In this document: positions 1-13,184 of the stretch, piece by piece
Numbering within the stretch: the stretch's first letter is position 1
Layout of the letters: every line of letters begins with the position of its first letter
Assembly: GCF_051020955.1 (NCBI RefSeq)
Contig: NC_135018.1
Coordinates: 25,819,271-25,883,270 of the forward strand
DNA: 64,000 nucleotides
From: Megalopta genalis
Lineage: Eukaryota > Arthropoda > Insecta > Hymenoptera > Halictidae
Direction: 5' to 3'
Position numbers and translations under genes: made by a program
The notes under the pieces: generated by a model
Seen by the model: the letters and a program-made list of their open reading frames with translations, nothing else
The model's database searches: none
What the model was told of the DNA's origin: nothing

Positions 1-49
1 TTTTACGTTAATATCTTTTATAAAAATTTAATTCTAATTTATTTTATTC

Positions 50-134
50 TGATATTTCTAATTATTGTATTTGATTGATAAACATTCCGAAGGAACGTAT
101 ATTTCTTATCTTTAAGAAAGTTTTTTTAACTTTC
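50..134. other. AT-rich window start
   Basis: AT-rich DNA preceding the first transposon; nothing recognised. Confidence 0.4.
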
Positions 135-138
135 TTAA

Positions 139-412
139 CACGTTGAATGCCACGCCGGTTTTACAGAAATTGTCCGTGGCGCCACGATGAATTTTCTTTT
201 ATGCGGTACATATAATGTTAAAATATTATCTGCAATAGATATGTTACAGTGTATAACCATGTTTGACATGTTAATCGCGACAGGGGTCACTGTTTGAATT
301 GACGATGGTAATAATACAAAATTTTAGATATTTTGACATTTGTTTTAAATTATATATATTTCTATCAATTTGGGCGCGCCGGTCACCGGTGATCCCCGTG
401 GCATTCAACGTG
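139..412. mobile_element. TTAA-flanked piggyBac-type miniature element
   Basis: The ends are inverted copies of each other: CACGTTGAATGCCACG on the left and its complement on the right. Each end abuts TTAA (135-138 and 413-416), the duplicated target of piggyBac-superfamily transposons. The 274-bp interior has no credible coding sequence, so this is a non-autonomous element that would need a transposase from elsewhere. The left end resembles that of the candidate at 61041. The TIR and TTAA are read directly; the superfamily assignment is inferred from the target-site type. Confidence 0.7.
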
Positions 413-416
413 TTAA

Positions 417-2069
417 AGCAGAATAACTGTTACTCACAGACTAGAACTTTTTATCATTTCCGAAAAAGTAAAAATTTTCTGTTTATGTATAAAATATGGA
501 ATCAAAGTTTCGGTGGATTTATAACTGTTTTTTTTTAGAACAGAAAAGTTAAAAGTCGAATAACAACTGTTACAACGGAGAGTACAATTGTTGTACGGAG
601 TTGTAACGGAGAGTACAATTTGACGAATTATGAAATTTTAGCGAGAAGAAAGTGTCGCAAGGAACAGTGATGAGATCGCATTAAACGCACGTGGACCGCG
701 ATACACGGACGCGTGAAGCAGATCGTGACATTATACAGGGCAATAATCAATGATCAGGCTAATTGAGTGGGATTGATCGCATCGATGATAACAGTAGGTG
801 GTTGTGCCACGTCCTGTTCTGGTCCTGCACGGCTATTGGATCGTGATGCATGTCCCTTTAGTCCGCACGTCATTTGGCAAAGTTATTGCAACATCCTCGA
901 TGACGCGGCTTATTCCATCAGGGGCCTCGCGCGTTTCGCCATTCAGCTTTCATGCGAATCCTTGGAAAGCAGCAGAGGAAATCGTTTCGTGCGATATCCC
1001 TTCACAAATTTTCAATAGAAAAATATTCCGAGCATTTTAAAAACTGCCATAGTCATCGGGTACTGAAACAACCGTTTTGTGTTCTCGTAGAAAATTTTTG
1101 GAGTCGTACATTTATGAACGAAGACGCGAGTCGTGAATTTATAGACAAATTCGCGGATCTTTATAAACAAATTCGTTTTATGGTGATGCATATTTATGTC
1201 CTTGTAAATAAATTCTGTAGGTAATATAATAATCAATATTGAGAGCATCTTTAAGGATTGCGAATAAGAATGAAATCTGAAGTACTTATGTCTATTTAAT
1301 TTACTAACAATATGTTATTTCAATATACTTTTATATATCAGACTATGAAACAAGCTTATAAAAATTGATAAATAGTAATAAAAAATGATGTTGAACAGCA
1401 TTTATACATTTTCTGAATTTCTTTTACTTGTCAAAAGTTAACACTGTACGAAGTATTGCTTGATTTGGCACGTTTATAAAATTGAAAATTCCTATTACGT
1501 CTACAATGTTAGAACCGTAATATACGTATCGCGAATTACATAACGGCACTCTAAACCCTGTAATGCATTATATTTTATCTTCGAAAATTAAGAATCCTCG
1601 GCAATTTATAAGTACAGAGTCGTTAGATCAAATTCTCAATTTCTATCTTAATATCCTCTTAGAAATCATTCTCAAAAACATCTCCTACGTCCAGTCACAT
1701 TTAAATTAAAATTGAAGAAATCCAATTTACAGCGGAGGTATCCGGCAATGAACGAATGCTACGGCGTGTAGTATTTCTCATTAAATCAAAGTGTTACAGC
1801 GAACGAATATGCTACAATCTTGTTTATCATTTTGCATTTTCCACATTTCTTCAATGTATAAAATTTAAATATAATACATCAAATTTATAGTGTAAACGTA
1901 TATTTCCATGTTCTTATACCTTCTTATCTCATATTAAATTTATCTTCATTTTATATATTATATTATATTATATATTTATATTTTATATATTTTGTATATT
2001 ATATTTATCTTACTAAATTTATATTTATTTTGTGCGATATTATATTTAATAATTACGGTGCTGTATATT
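417..2069. other. AT-rich DNA without a recognised gene
   Basis: No coding sequence is recognised. A short direct duplication sharing the core ACGGAGAGTACAATT occurs at about 569-589 and 600-620. A moderately GC-rich patch lies at 640-960. From 1880 to 2060 the sequence is almost pure A and T, with TATATTATATT-like strings. Confidence 0.5.
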
Positions 2070-2071
2070 TA

Positions 2072-2411
2072 GTATGGATGGGCCGGAATTCGTTGTGGAA
2101 CCGAGCAGAGGATGATTCTACGTGAAAAATTTGGACATGAATTTGGCACAACATTGTTTTATCCGGTCTCCGTTTTCGAGAAAATCGACTTTAAAGTTTG
2201 TTCTTCTAAATCTTTGTAAAGAATTTAGTTGTCGTTTCCAAATACTGTCTCGGACGGAGGCAACACTGCGGTAGAATAGACGACAACTAAATCCTTTACA
2301 AACACGAATAAGCATCAATGTCGATTTTCTCGAAAACGGAGCCCCGGATAAAAAAATGTTATACCAAATTTGGTATAATATACAATACTACGAATTCCGG
2401 CCCACCCTGTG
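2072..2411. mobile_element. TA-flanked fold-back miniature element (Tc1/mariner-type)
   Basis: A 340-bp segment whose two halves are imperfect inverted repeats. The outer ends carry GGGCCGGAATTCG (2080-2092) and its complement (2391-2403). Inner arms pair over GTCTCCGTTTTCGAGAAAAT-like sequence near 2166-2190 and 2319-2343, and again over TTTAGTTGTCG near 2224 and its complement near 2282. Both ends are bordered by TA (2070-2071, 2412-2413), the target duplication of the Tc1/mariner group. There is no transposase, and the single strand would fold into a long hairpin. Confidence 0.6.
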
Positions 2412-2413
2412 TA

Positions 2414-3739
2414 TATCAATATCAATCAACGTATCCTATAAAGAATGAATGCTACAACGAACGAGATCCTAGAAATATCCTTCTAATACGAGAAAGAAAT
2501 CGCGAAGATGATGCAATTTCCCGCGAAACAAAATTAATCAGGAACAAAAGACGATGGAAGAACACGGTTCGCGGGTCGCCGCTCGAGGCAAGTCGCAAGT
2601 GGCGGTAATGAGTACCGCATTACCAATTTCCTCTGTCGGTACGAATCCGAGAAGCCACCGGATGGCCGAGATCAAGAGACAACGGAAGGCGGTAGAGCGC
2701 AGGTTACTCGAGTCTCTTTCGTTCCTCGTTAGAATGGAAACGAAAGACGAGCTCCGTTCCGTGCGGAGAGTATCTATGGTTTTCCATGGCAGAGCGTCGC
2801 TGTCCGAAGTAAGACAATCCCGCGTGACAGCTCTCGCTGCCAGAAGGAAAAGGTAAACGAGCAGAAACGTTGGGACTAGCCGGTGCCTCTACTCTCGGCG
2901 AGGCTCGAGCGGCGCGAGGAGGGGTTGGGAGGGAGCACAGGGTGAAGGAAGGTGCGTAAACAAGAGATCACTGGTAACCGATATCCAGGTGTACACGCGA
3001 CTCGCAGGTCGATCTGCACCGCACGGAATCACGGATTGCTAGCCCGTTTGTCCCGTTCCGTCTCTTCTTCCTGCTCCTTTTACTCGTCCGCTGACGGGCA
3101 CGCGAATTCTTGCTCGACTTACCGGATTTCTTCGCCTCCCACATCCTGCTCTCGTGTTCCACGGCGATCTTAATTGCGCCGAGATCGGATGTGCGGTCGG
3201 TCGAGCGCAGTGTCGATCGTGGTTCATCGATCTTCGCGGTTCGGTCTTTTCTGATCCCCTTCGGTCAGTGGTCCCTGGCTCTTCTTCGAATTCATACGAG
3301 CACCTTTTCTTAGAGATTCTACGCATCGCGACAAAAATATAGCGCGTAGAAAAACGAAAGGTAGCCTTAAGAAGACTGAAAAGTAAGAGTATTTCTAAAA
3401 AAATGTTGCTTCAATATTTTTTGGCTGTACCTCTTACTTGTACAACTGCTGGTAAACGTTTAGGTGTACATACATTTAAATCATTTTTCAACAAACTTTC
3501 TGCTTGATCGTTCGGCGCAATCAATTCTTTAATTCGTAAACAGTTTTAGAATTGTCCACTTAGTGTCTTAGTAGTTTTACGATCGATTCAATTCATTACA
3601 AGATTGCGGATTTTTAGGCAAAATAAAAATGTTCTGAATTACTTTCGAGAAATAGAAACCAGCATGAATATTCTTGCTCTCTTTGATCATTTTAATGGAT
3701 CGATAATTCTACATTCTTTTATCCTTACTATCGTTTGCA
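2414..3739. other. GC-rich island then AT-rich flank, no recognised gene
   Basis: Positions 2554-3330 are markedly richer in G, C and CpG than the flanks. Several overlapping reading frames stay open in different frames on both strands, which is expected by chance at this base composition. None resembles a protein family I recognise. It could be regulatory DNA or a promoter region. From 3340 to 3739 the sequence is AT-rich and featureless. Confidence 0.4.
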
Positions 3740-3741
3740 TA

Positions 3742-3979
3742 TGAGCCGTTTATTTTGAAAGTGGCATAAGTCACTTTGTTTTTAAGTCGATATATTTAAG
3801 GGTTTGCGTTTTAACACGTTTAAAAATATGGATGCTAACTTTCGAGAAGATTTACTTGTATTTATTATCTCAGGATACTGATATTTTTCTCAGTATAAAT
3901 AATTTCGTATAAACATTAAAAAATCACCACTTTTCATTACGGTAAAGTGACTTATGCCACTTTCAAAATAAACGGCTCA
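3742..3979. mobile_element. Miniature element with perfect 36-bp terminal repeats
   Basis: The first 36 bases, beginning TGAGCCGTTTATTTTGAAAG, are repeated without mismatch as the inverted complement at the right end. Each end abuts TA (3740-3741 and 3980-3981). At 238 bp with an AT-rich non-coding interior, this is a non-autonomous Tc1/mariner-type element. Perfect identity of the arms suggests a fairly recent insertion, or conversion between the arms, compared with the eroded elements elsewhere in the window. Confidence 0.75.
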
Positions 3980-3981
3980 TA

Positions 3982-4865
3982 TGTCAAGTAGTTAATCTTA
4001 TCGTAGAGTTATTAGTGCAAGTTGTATTTTCTCGTTTTATTTTTTCACGAATTGTTTTCCATCTCTTCGCTCTGTTTTCTTTCCAATAAATTAAAATAAT
4101 GGTTTGGTTGAAGTGACTAAAAAATCTTTAACACATTGTCATGTTTCGTAAAATTTTTAGTTAGTTTAAGAACATTTTTGTTGATGCTCTTAATACTAGT
4201 GACAATATTATTACTTTTAAGTATATCTATTATAGCATTCGCAAGCTGAAATTAGGCAAATCCTAGACAAAAGAGGCTGTTCTGTTTTTTGATATATTTT
4301 CGTCGTTGGTGAACGTGAATAGGGTAGAGCGTCGAGGAACCTTTTTGTCAGGAAAATGGCAACACTCTTCGGGGGTGGGTCGAACTGCGTCAATCACCCA
4401 AGATCGATCTACGTCGCTACGCCGGCAGAATGACGGATCATTATTGGCATCACGGATGGCCTGTCGCAAGGTTTCGTCGATCGATGCTCCGTGTCACTGG
4501 CCACCGCTGGAATTAATGTCTGGTCAGATGCCGTCTCGCAAACAATCGCTGCGCGAATGCTTCCGTGTTAAAAGCCTAATTGTGTTTGAATCCGTGGCAT
4601 CAATTACGTCAGGAAATTATGACCACCAGAGAGACTCGAATCATTTTCCTCGACGCAACAAAATCGTAATTGTTCGAATGACGGGATTCAGTAGAAACTG
4701 AGCATAAAAACTTACGCAGGGTATCAGAATCTTTATACTAATTTGAAAGGGAATTGACGTTTAAATAGATCGAACATTAAAATTGTAGATAGAGATGCAT
4801 TTTCTTCGTTATATACATTTTCCATTCCCCGAGGTCGTTATGAATATAACGGACCATGATTTACA
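3982..4865. other. No recognised gene
   Basis: The stretch is AT-rich to about 4260, then of mixed composition to about 4700. A 131-codon frame is open on the plus strand at 4306-4701. It has no family signature, low coding character and no clear splice boundaries, so I treat it as chance. Confidence 0.4.
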
Positions 4866-5220
4866 CTTCGTATTGACCATTCTAAGGACTATTCTAAGAA
4901 TTCGAGGATTATTTAACGATTCTTCAAGATTTCGCGAATGTATTAAGCCCAAAAACTCGGAGTTCATATTAGGAATCCAAGGAACTATAATTCCTCAAGA
5001 TCTTGGGTATAAAAAGAGCCGGAAGCTCGAAGACCGTTTTAAGAATCTAAAAGGATTACAGTTCCTAAGATTTCTGGAATGCAAGGGATCAAAATTCTGA
5101 AGTCATACCGAATGTAAAAAAGATATCACCCGAAGGGTCTCAGAATAAAAAGAGCCACGATTCCCCGGGTCATGGAGAATCTAAAGGACATCGGGTCTCA
5201 AGACCTTAGGAATACAAAGT
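4866..5220. repeat. Degenerate tandem repeat of AAGAATCT/GGAAT-type motifs
   Basis: Short related motifs recur at irregular spacing: variants of AAGATT/AAGAATC, GGAATNCAAGG and CTAAGG. The string ATAAAAAGAGCC occurs twice (near 5008 and 5146). The pattern looks like an old tandem array that has diverged. Period and copy number cannot be fixed by eye. Confidence 0.35.
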
Positions 5221-6350
5221 GCAACAAATCGACATAAAATTCTTCTCGAAATGGGAGTGCGCTGGGTCTACTAAAATTCGCGATCTTTCTAAAATCCTTG
5301 AAGGAAGTCGGTCGACGATTAGATCGCGATACATCCGGACTCGACCCGACCCGGCCCGGCCCGACCCGGTGCAACGCGCAGGCTGGTAATCGGATTGTCC
5401 TGTACCGGGGTAAAGTCGAGTCGGAGATCCATGCGTGCACAGGGAGCAAGCACACAGTGGCCGCAGATAATGACGCGATATTATGCATAGGATATTCGGC
5501 GCACATCCGCGGCCGTATTCTCCGCGTTGATTTATCGTTGTCTTCATTATTAGGAATGCACGTACGCAGGCTGGCCATTATGCGAGCGAGGGAGTCGCTC
5601 CGAGAGACCTGACGGACGGTCTAGCCTCGGACTCTGGCTACAATACAATGTACGCATATACGAGCGGCATACGAGAGGGAACATTGAGACACACCTACGT
5701 CAGGCCAGATATAGATAGACAATTAGCTACCGTCACCGTCTATAATTCTGTTAGATTAGTAGCCCCGGTGTCCTGCAGGAATACGCTCCTCCGCGCGAGG
5801 CGCGCGTCGTTGTTCCCATGGACTCGGGAATCTTGATGTTGAATCGCTTAATGGAGGATCACCGTGATAGAAAATGCCTTGACCACCCTTCATTTTACCC
5901 GCTTCATTGTCTTGTCTTCCGCTCTTGTCTACACCGTCTGCGTCGATGCAGGTTACCATGTTTATTACTGTGTTATATTGTTCGAAAATTCAGGACAATT
6001 CAAACATTTCTCGAACAGTTCCTTTGATTTTTGGCACAGCGGGTGGGTCCACTTTTCAATAGCAATTTCGGGCAATTTTTCTCTGTACTTGGTAGGTCTT
6101 TAGGGTTAGGACAGTGTCAATCAATATTATATGGGGGAAACAAGAAGGAAAGATTTCGAATAAAGTTATCCCGTCGTACAAAAAGATAAATTGATAAAGC
6201 TGCATGTAATATTTAAAAAAGTTATCAGCGAATGCAAGCTTGATGTTTCTTGTTCGATTGTTCAACGTGTTTCGACTAGATTTATGGATCACTGAAAGCA
6301 ATTATTTTACAATATATTAGTTTATAAAAGTAATAATAAGACATTTATTC
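5221..6350. other. GC-rich patch and flanks, no recognised gene
   Basis: Positions 5320-5620 form a CpG-rich patch that includes a short CCCGACCCGG-type tandem run at about 5338-5370. Open frames there occur on both strands and match nothing I know. The rest is AT-rich. Confidence 0.4.
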
Positions 6351-6506
6351 TGATTTTTAACGAGCAGCATTGTAATATTTGCCGCAAGTAACGCATGTAT
6401 TTATATTGAATAAATAACTTATAAATGTATCTTTATAATCTGAATAATCGTAAATGAAAAAATTAGTGACCCGTCATTTTGATGGATTCCGTAAACCTAA
6501 CGTTAA

Positions 6507-9500
6507 TCGCATTCTAGGATTAAAAGACAAAGCGAAATATAAAAATGAAAACGAAACGTAAATAAAAATTGGTATCATGAAAGTTTATTATAGGCATTAA
6601 TAAAATTGTGAGATAATATTATATTAAATGTTCTTCTCTTAATGTTGTTTCTTAAATTATTGGCAAGAAATTCAATCTTGACGGTCGAGATGGTTTTTAT
6701 TTATACTATATAAAAGTCGTTCATACTTCGTTTGGAAATTAGTATATATGTAGAATGATCTATCCAAAGCATAAGCACCTCCCAGTGAATGAACATTTTT
6801 CGTATTATATGAGAAAAATGCCTACAGAAGTCTTTATGATATGATTAAGTGTGGGTAGTTTGACGCGTTTTTCTCTAAATCTTCTATTACACTTTGAACA
6901 AACTATCAACGAATACTAGAATTGCGTTCAGGATAGGATAGTGGATGGTAGAGTAGTTTTAACTATTTTGTTTTGTTTATGTTTTAATAAGAAAATGTAA
7001 TATCTTATTCGATAAATATAAAATTCACTCGCGTTAATATTATTCAGCAGATCGAACAACAATTATGCAGCCTAAGTATTTATTCTTTTGACAAGTCACA
7101 TTAAACATCCGAAATTCTTGGAAATTGTAGTGGAACTATAGATGTGCTCTATGTCTGTACGCTAGTGTGTACTCTAAACTTGAAGATGCGAGAGATTTCG
7201 GCGCAGGAACATTGCAGTCTTAGAATAATGGATCTCGAAGGGTGCGCGGATCTCGGTTGCCTATCGATGGCCAGACAGAGGGGTGGCCGGCTCAGAGTTT
7301 TTTCGAGGCCGGTGTCGTCAACCCTTGATTTTTAGCGTCCCGCTGCGAGGCGAAGAGCGGACGCGAGTTCAGGATTTATTCCCCGTCGTTGCCTCTGGAG
7401 GCCTTCCACCTCTTGCAGCCTTCTTCACCCCCGTCGGCGCTCGGTTCCTCCTCCTACGCCGGGCTTTATTGACCCTTTATACATCTATTTGTTATGCCGT
7501 GGCCCTTTGTGCGACGGTAGACACGAATGGAGGGCCCCCGGCGTACTTGCAGAGTTCTCTCCCCTGGCTATATTTGACCAGTATTATAAAAATCAACCGA
7601 CCGATTTCCTACGTAAAATATTACCCCCGTGCGTCCCTGAATATTTTATCGCTGTCCACCCCATCGCTCGCCCTCGCCTGACTCCTTCCTACCGTTCCGT
7701 TTTCGCCTGGGACAAAGAGAAACGGAAGGAAAACATTCGGTCCGGGCCGGGCCGAGCCGGTCGGGCGGGGACACACGCGATTTCGGGTTTGCTTCGTCGC
7801 CCGCCCTTCCTTTCCGCCAAACCATCACCGACGTCTTCGCAGAATTCCTGCGGTCAATGCCGAATTTTTACGCCAATCTTCCTCGCTCCATTCGTCCATT
7901 TCTTCGCCGTTTTTCGCGATTTTTCTACATCAACGTCTCGATAATGTGATTCTGTGGGAAACGAATCGAAAGGATCCGAGACTTCTATGCCCGAATTCAA
8001 GTGGATATCGAGGAAGTTGATGCCTAACATTGGAACGTTCTATCATCTACATCTGCAGCAACAAACAAGAGCCATTTTCGGATTAATTCATTTCATTAAT
8101 GATGTTGGTAGACCAACGTAGACTTTTAATTCTATTAATTCTCCTACTATTTCAAACTAGAGCGACTTATTTTTGTTAAAACTGCAGAAGGTTCACAGGA
8201 TGCAGCTTTAGCTTCACATCTTTCGATTACATTTTAAGACTTTAGACAAACTGGTGAAACATTTTCTATGCTGAAGAAGATCTTGTTAAATAAAATATCA
8301 ATATGTCAGATAACTGATAAAAGCATGTTTTGGATGGTTTAAATACAAATTTACAGCGTACCTAGGATTCAACTAACAATCAGCAGATATGTTATTTAAT
8401 AGAAGACAGGAGCTCAGAATTTACATACCGATTTAGAGTTCCATGATGGGGTTCAACTAAATCCTAAATTTGTGTACATGAAGAAAATTAAAATTGAACT
8501 GCTCGAAACTCGTTGTCAGATGCCACAACTTGTTACGTCTGATGTCTGATCGTCGCATGCTAGATCAATTTGTAGGCGATACTTCTAGGAACCCGAGGCT
8601 TCGAAGCATTCGGATCACCATTTCGGAGCGGCGTTCAGGGGATTCACTTAGTTCTCGGCCGCGACACAATTTGGAACTCGGTGTCACTTGGTCTCGTTTC
8701 TGTATATCAAACGTTTTTGTATTTCTTTTTTTTTTTAGAGAGAGCACGACGACCCGATCTCGGGGGATACACAACCTGCCCCCTTTTTCTCGCCATCCAA
8801 TCTCGATGCCAGGACAAAATCTGCACGCTACATCACGTTTATGGACCGCCAGAGGTGCCGCGTCCCGTGTCTATATAGGCCACCATCTCCGGGTCATTTT
8901 ACGTCCTTTAAAACGGAATATCCATATTTCTCCTCCTCGTATTCGTATCGCGGAATTGGTCTTCCGGGGTCTCCTAGGGTATTCGCGGCGGAAAGGAGCG
9001 AGAACGCACCGTAGGGCGGGTGAAGGATAAAGGGGGGTTTGCTTTCTCTGTCCCCGTTTTCCACTTCCCGTCCCCCATGGCGGAACAGTCGTTTCTCCCC
9101 AATGAAAAAAAGCCGAAGTCGGCGTGGAAAAACGAAGCCACCCCCCGGTCCAATAAAACTGGTCGGGGATCGCGCATTCACTCGATAAAAAGCCACTTGC
9201 TGGCTATCGTTGCCGACGGCTAACCGCTGCCGGGAAATATATACGTCTTGTTAGGCTCGCATGGGAAACCATAGGGGCCGGCTTCGCGAGAAATCGCTCT
9301 GATTTCGATACGCTCCGACACGATTATTGGTCCACCAACGAAAAACAAAAAAATGAGGATTTGGTATATTCATTTCGGGTGTATAGGTTAGAATTTCTTT
9401 CGGAAAATCTTCCCCTTTGAAAATTCGAGAATCATGAGTTATCTTATAATTTATTATTTGTTGCTTATGCACAGGGGCATACGATTTTACGTGTCATTCT

Positions 9501-11036
9501 TATCCCCCACAAGCCGCTGTTTTAAATCGTCATGACACAATTAAAATTTAACGTATTCAATGGAATATTCTACTAACCACTTTTTACAGAGGTATAAAAC
9601 CTCACTGCCACGATAATCGTTCTTATGGCCACGCATATAGAATACACAGGCAGAGTAGTTATGTGAATAGAATGAACATGTATCCAAGTGCATATTTACA
9701 ATTTAAGTGACATAGACAAGCTTCTCTCTATATAGATTTTACACTTTTTGTAAGTGACGTTCGAAAGATTTTTACCTAGTACGAAGTTCGATATTATGAA
9801 AAATAAGATATCTATGATCTTCAGTTTGTATGAAATGAAACATCAATTTTAATGCAACTCTCTGAATTTAAATTAGACAGTATATCCGACTGCAAATTAA
9901 TGTGCAACACTGTAAAATGAAAATACCGAAATGAGCTCCATGACATTGAATAAATATCACCTTTTCTTACAATTTCAATAGAGAAGAATACATTTACTAT
10001 AAAAATATTCACAACTATCATTTATTAAAATCACCAAGCAACGACAAGAATGCTCATAATGCCTTCGCACTGTGTAGTTCACAATTATCATTCTTCAATT
10101 ATTCCAGTAGCTAAAATCAGTCACAATCGTGCTTCTCGATAAAAAAAATGCTCGTAGATCTGTGTCTGAGTATCAAAATTTGCATCCAAAAGACTTTGTT
10201 TAATTAACATTAGCAGCAGCAGCAGCAGCAGAACACGGCAAAGAAGAATAAAAAGGTAAATTTATTTCCTCGAGGGTACGCAAGAATTAAACCTCTGCAG
10301 AATCGATTCTCACCCGCCTAAAAATCCCGTAACAACAATTCTACACAAATCACGAACCTGTTCGCGTTCTCCGATATAAATAATAGCCATATTTCAGAGA
10401 CCGAAGCGACCTGAAAATTTCGAAACGCGCGTATCCCTCGGCAACTCGTTCGACGAAAAAGCCGGACTCGCCTAAGACCTATTGCGCTCGTCGATCAGCA
10501 TTTCGACACGGACATTGCGGCGCGCGGGACCCAGACAGAAATCATTAAGCCGGGCATTGCAGAAAAAATGTCGTTGCCGGTTTCAACGAGGCACATGTAT
10601 CTTCATATGCGAAGGATGAAGCTTGCTACGCGCACTGTAGCCGGCGTTGTCGCTTGTATCCGAAGCGATACGGTTTTTCCCCTGGTCCGAAAATATTTAT
10701 AGAGGGAATCAATATCGTAGTTTGCCGGGCTCACCGTGAAAAATCAAGATGAATAGTACGGGGGAGGGCGCGGGACGCGATCGCGGGCCGAATGTCGCGC
10801 GCACTTTCCACCAATTCGGCCCGGCAATATGCAATAATATTAAAATTAATGGCGCGGCCTTCGTAAAAACACGAACGGTCGCGATCCCGCTCGGACAGAG
10901 TCCGCTCGCAACCTTTGCGGCTTTCGCACAAAAACGATTAAGGAAATTTTTGAACAGAAATAAAATTACTTCTCAACATTGACTCACAATTATTCCACTG
11001 CAAAATCTAATTCGAACGATTTCTTTTTTTTACTCG
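6507..11036. other. Alternating AT-rich DNA and CpG-rich islands
   Basis: CpG-rich islands lie at about 7200-7950, 8570-9260 and 10400-10950, separated by AT-rich sequence. The largest open frame (8494-9030, plus, 178 codons) lies within an island, is interrupted by a poly-T-coded phenylalanine run and has no recognisable domain, so I reject it as a gene. A (CAG)n run of six units lies at about 10211-10230. The island at 10740-10960 combines CpG-rich and ATTAAAATTAAT-like sequence, a texture often seen in regulatory DNA. Confidence 0.4.
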
Positions 11037-11162
11037 AATAAATTTTTATCTAGATACAATTTTTATTCGATTCGATATTTACTCGATGGCGTCGAATAAA
11101 ATTTCATTCGTTACTCTTTTTATCTCTTAATCGTCATCCGAATAAAATTTTGCCCAACTCTG
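11037..11162 (-). repeat. Interspersed GAATAA-rich repeat with hAT-like end, minus orientation
   Basis: Read on the minus strand, the segment starts CAGAGTTGGGCAAAATTTTA and continues through repeated GAATAA/ATTCG motifs. The same order of motifs appears on the plus strand at 43580-43700, so this is a dispersed repeat in opposite orientation. A CAGAG...TGGGCAA end is typical of hAT-superfamily terminal repeats. I could not find the opposite end, so class and length are uncertain. Confidence 0.5.
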
Positions 11163-13100
11163 GTTCGAAGAACACGGTTCGCCAGGTTGAATGCAAATTG
11201 TACATCGCATTGTTAGGACAGCGGCGAACCGAAAAACAGAGTAGTCCGAGGGTTCCAGGGGCGGGGGTAGAAAGCGAGAAAGGCTCGCGGGGGCAGAATC
11301 GAGAGGGCGATAGCACCGCGAGAGCCCACTCGTAATAATCTCCGCTAATTTAGCTTCTGGAATACGGTAACTGTATCGTTAATATTCTGAACCCGGTGAA
11401 TAATAGATGTTGATGCGCCATTTGGGCCAATGAGATTTCGCGGATGGAGTTCGAGGCTGAACCGGACCCAACTACCGGCGGCGCCCTTTCGCGCCGCGAC
11501 TTGCCACCGATGCTGGCTCTCCAAGCTGCCGGCTCGCGCCACTCGATTCGTTTCTAAATATTACATCGATATGGCCATTCTCGTTGGCCAGTTCGCTACA
11601 GCCCGTGTCTCTATATTGTCGGTTGGTACCGGCGGATCCTTCGGCCTTCTTCGGGGATTCATCCCGGCCCACATGGAAATTGAGTTTTAATGAATTCATC
11701 CCGCGGCCTGAGCTCTTTTAACCCTTCGTGGCTGCTTCGGCGAACAATGCCGACCCGGTTCTTCGTTTTCGTGCCCGCAGTCCAGCATCCCCTGTATTTT
11801 CCGCGAACCATGACACTTTTTCGCTGTAACCTTTATTGGGATAACAAATTTTATTTGTTCTATAAACACGTTCCAAATGTGATATAAAAATATTTCTGGT
11901 ATTGAATACAAAAGAATCCTTAATAATTATTTGATAATAATAATAATACCTTGATTTCAGACGTAATCTGCTTTTCAAAAGAGGAGGATAAATGAGGATT
12001 CAGTTAAATTTCAATGCGGATGTAGAATCGCGCAAGGAATTTATTTATTTCACTGGTCTAAATAGGTTCCTTCCTAAACACTGAAGTTTTTGATACAAAA
12101 ATAAATGAACATTAACTTTGACATCGATTTAACCGTAGAACTACTCCGCGCGGTTGCCGGCGATCCCTTTAAATTTTTAATTTGTTTGCGAATAAATATT
12201 AGAACATCAAAATTATATATTATATAATATTTAATAATAATAATAATAACTCATATATAATATATGTTTTATTATATTTTGGAGATAATAAATAATATTT
12301 TAATTATTAAAAAGAAAAAAAGATTTTATTTTGAGTCGCCTGCAATCCCACACTGTTACTTATGCCGAAAAATAGGAGGGAGTCTTTCTAGAGCTAAATA
12401 TAGATTGCTGCTAGTACAAGAAATTAATTAACACGCGTATCAATTGATTTATGGAAGTCTATTTGCTAGGCTTCTTTGATTCAGGAAATCAAGATTTCAT
12501 AGTTGACTGAAATTGTCAATATTTTTGTCAGCGGATGGTGAATTTTTAGATGTCATAATCATTTAATAAAAATTGCCAATATATACATCTGCCTAGCATC
12601 TGCCAAATATGGGAGTTTAATGAATACATGAAGGTTGGTCTCAGAAATGAATTGAATAATGCAACAGAGAAAAATAGCTGAGCGAAACGAAATGTAGGAG
12701 GATCCCGTATTCGAGGGGCGTAGAATCACGGTGGAGCGGCAAAAAAAAGGTAGAAAGTAGATATTTCCTTAATCGACCAGGCATCATCGTGCCAATAAAC
12801 GTCCCATTTGCTCACCGTTCGCCAGAACAGTACTCTTCGGAAAATTGCACTGCTTCGGGCTGATCCCCCGAGAGATTCAGTGGTGTACATCGCAGAGAGA
12901 AATATTTTGCCTGACCAAAGAGGTAACCCGTGTCTCTATCTCGTCCCTGGAACCCTTTTCCCCGCCCCTTTTCTCTCCTCCTCTCTCCGCCGCCAGCCAG
13001 AGCCTCGGCCGTCCCTCCTCGCATTTATGCTTACGTGCCTCGTCCAGCTCGCGACGTATCCCTGAATTATTGAACGACACGGGGATCAACCGCGGATCTC
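11163..13100. other. CpG-rich islands with AT-rich spacer, no recognised gene
   Basis: Islands lie at 11200-11830 and 12700-13100. Between them (11880-12660) the DNA is AT-rich with ATAATAATA runs near 11930 and 12230. No open frame here has a family signature. A string beginning TTAACCGTAGAACTAC at 12129 resembles the end of TTAA-type miniature elements, but no matching right end was found. Confidence 0.4.
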
Positions 13101-13107
13101 GAAACAA

Positions 13108-13108
13108 G

Positions 13109-13140
<32 letters not shown>

Positions 13141-13170
13141 TTTTTCTCTCTGTGCTCTCCTTTCTCTCTC
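13108..13170. repeat. (TC)n microsatellite, imperfect
   Basis: A pyrimidine tract dominated by TC dinucleotides with CCC and TTT interruptions. It keeps frames open in both directions and so generates spurious Leu/Ser- or Arg/Glu-rich reading frames. Confidence 0.85.
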
Positions 13171-13184
13171 CGAGGCAACGCCAT

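Noticed and set aside
8494..9030. 178-codon plus-strand open frame
   Set aside because: It contains a poly-T-coded Phe run, crosses a composition boundary and has no recognisable domain or splice context.
12129..12428. TTAA-type miniature element
   Set aside because: The left string TTAACCGTAGAACTAC looks right, but the right end near TTAA at 12425 does not pair convincingly with it.
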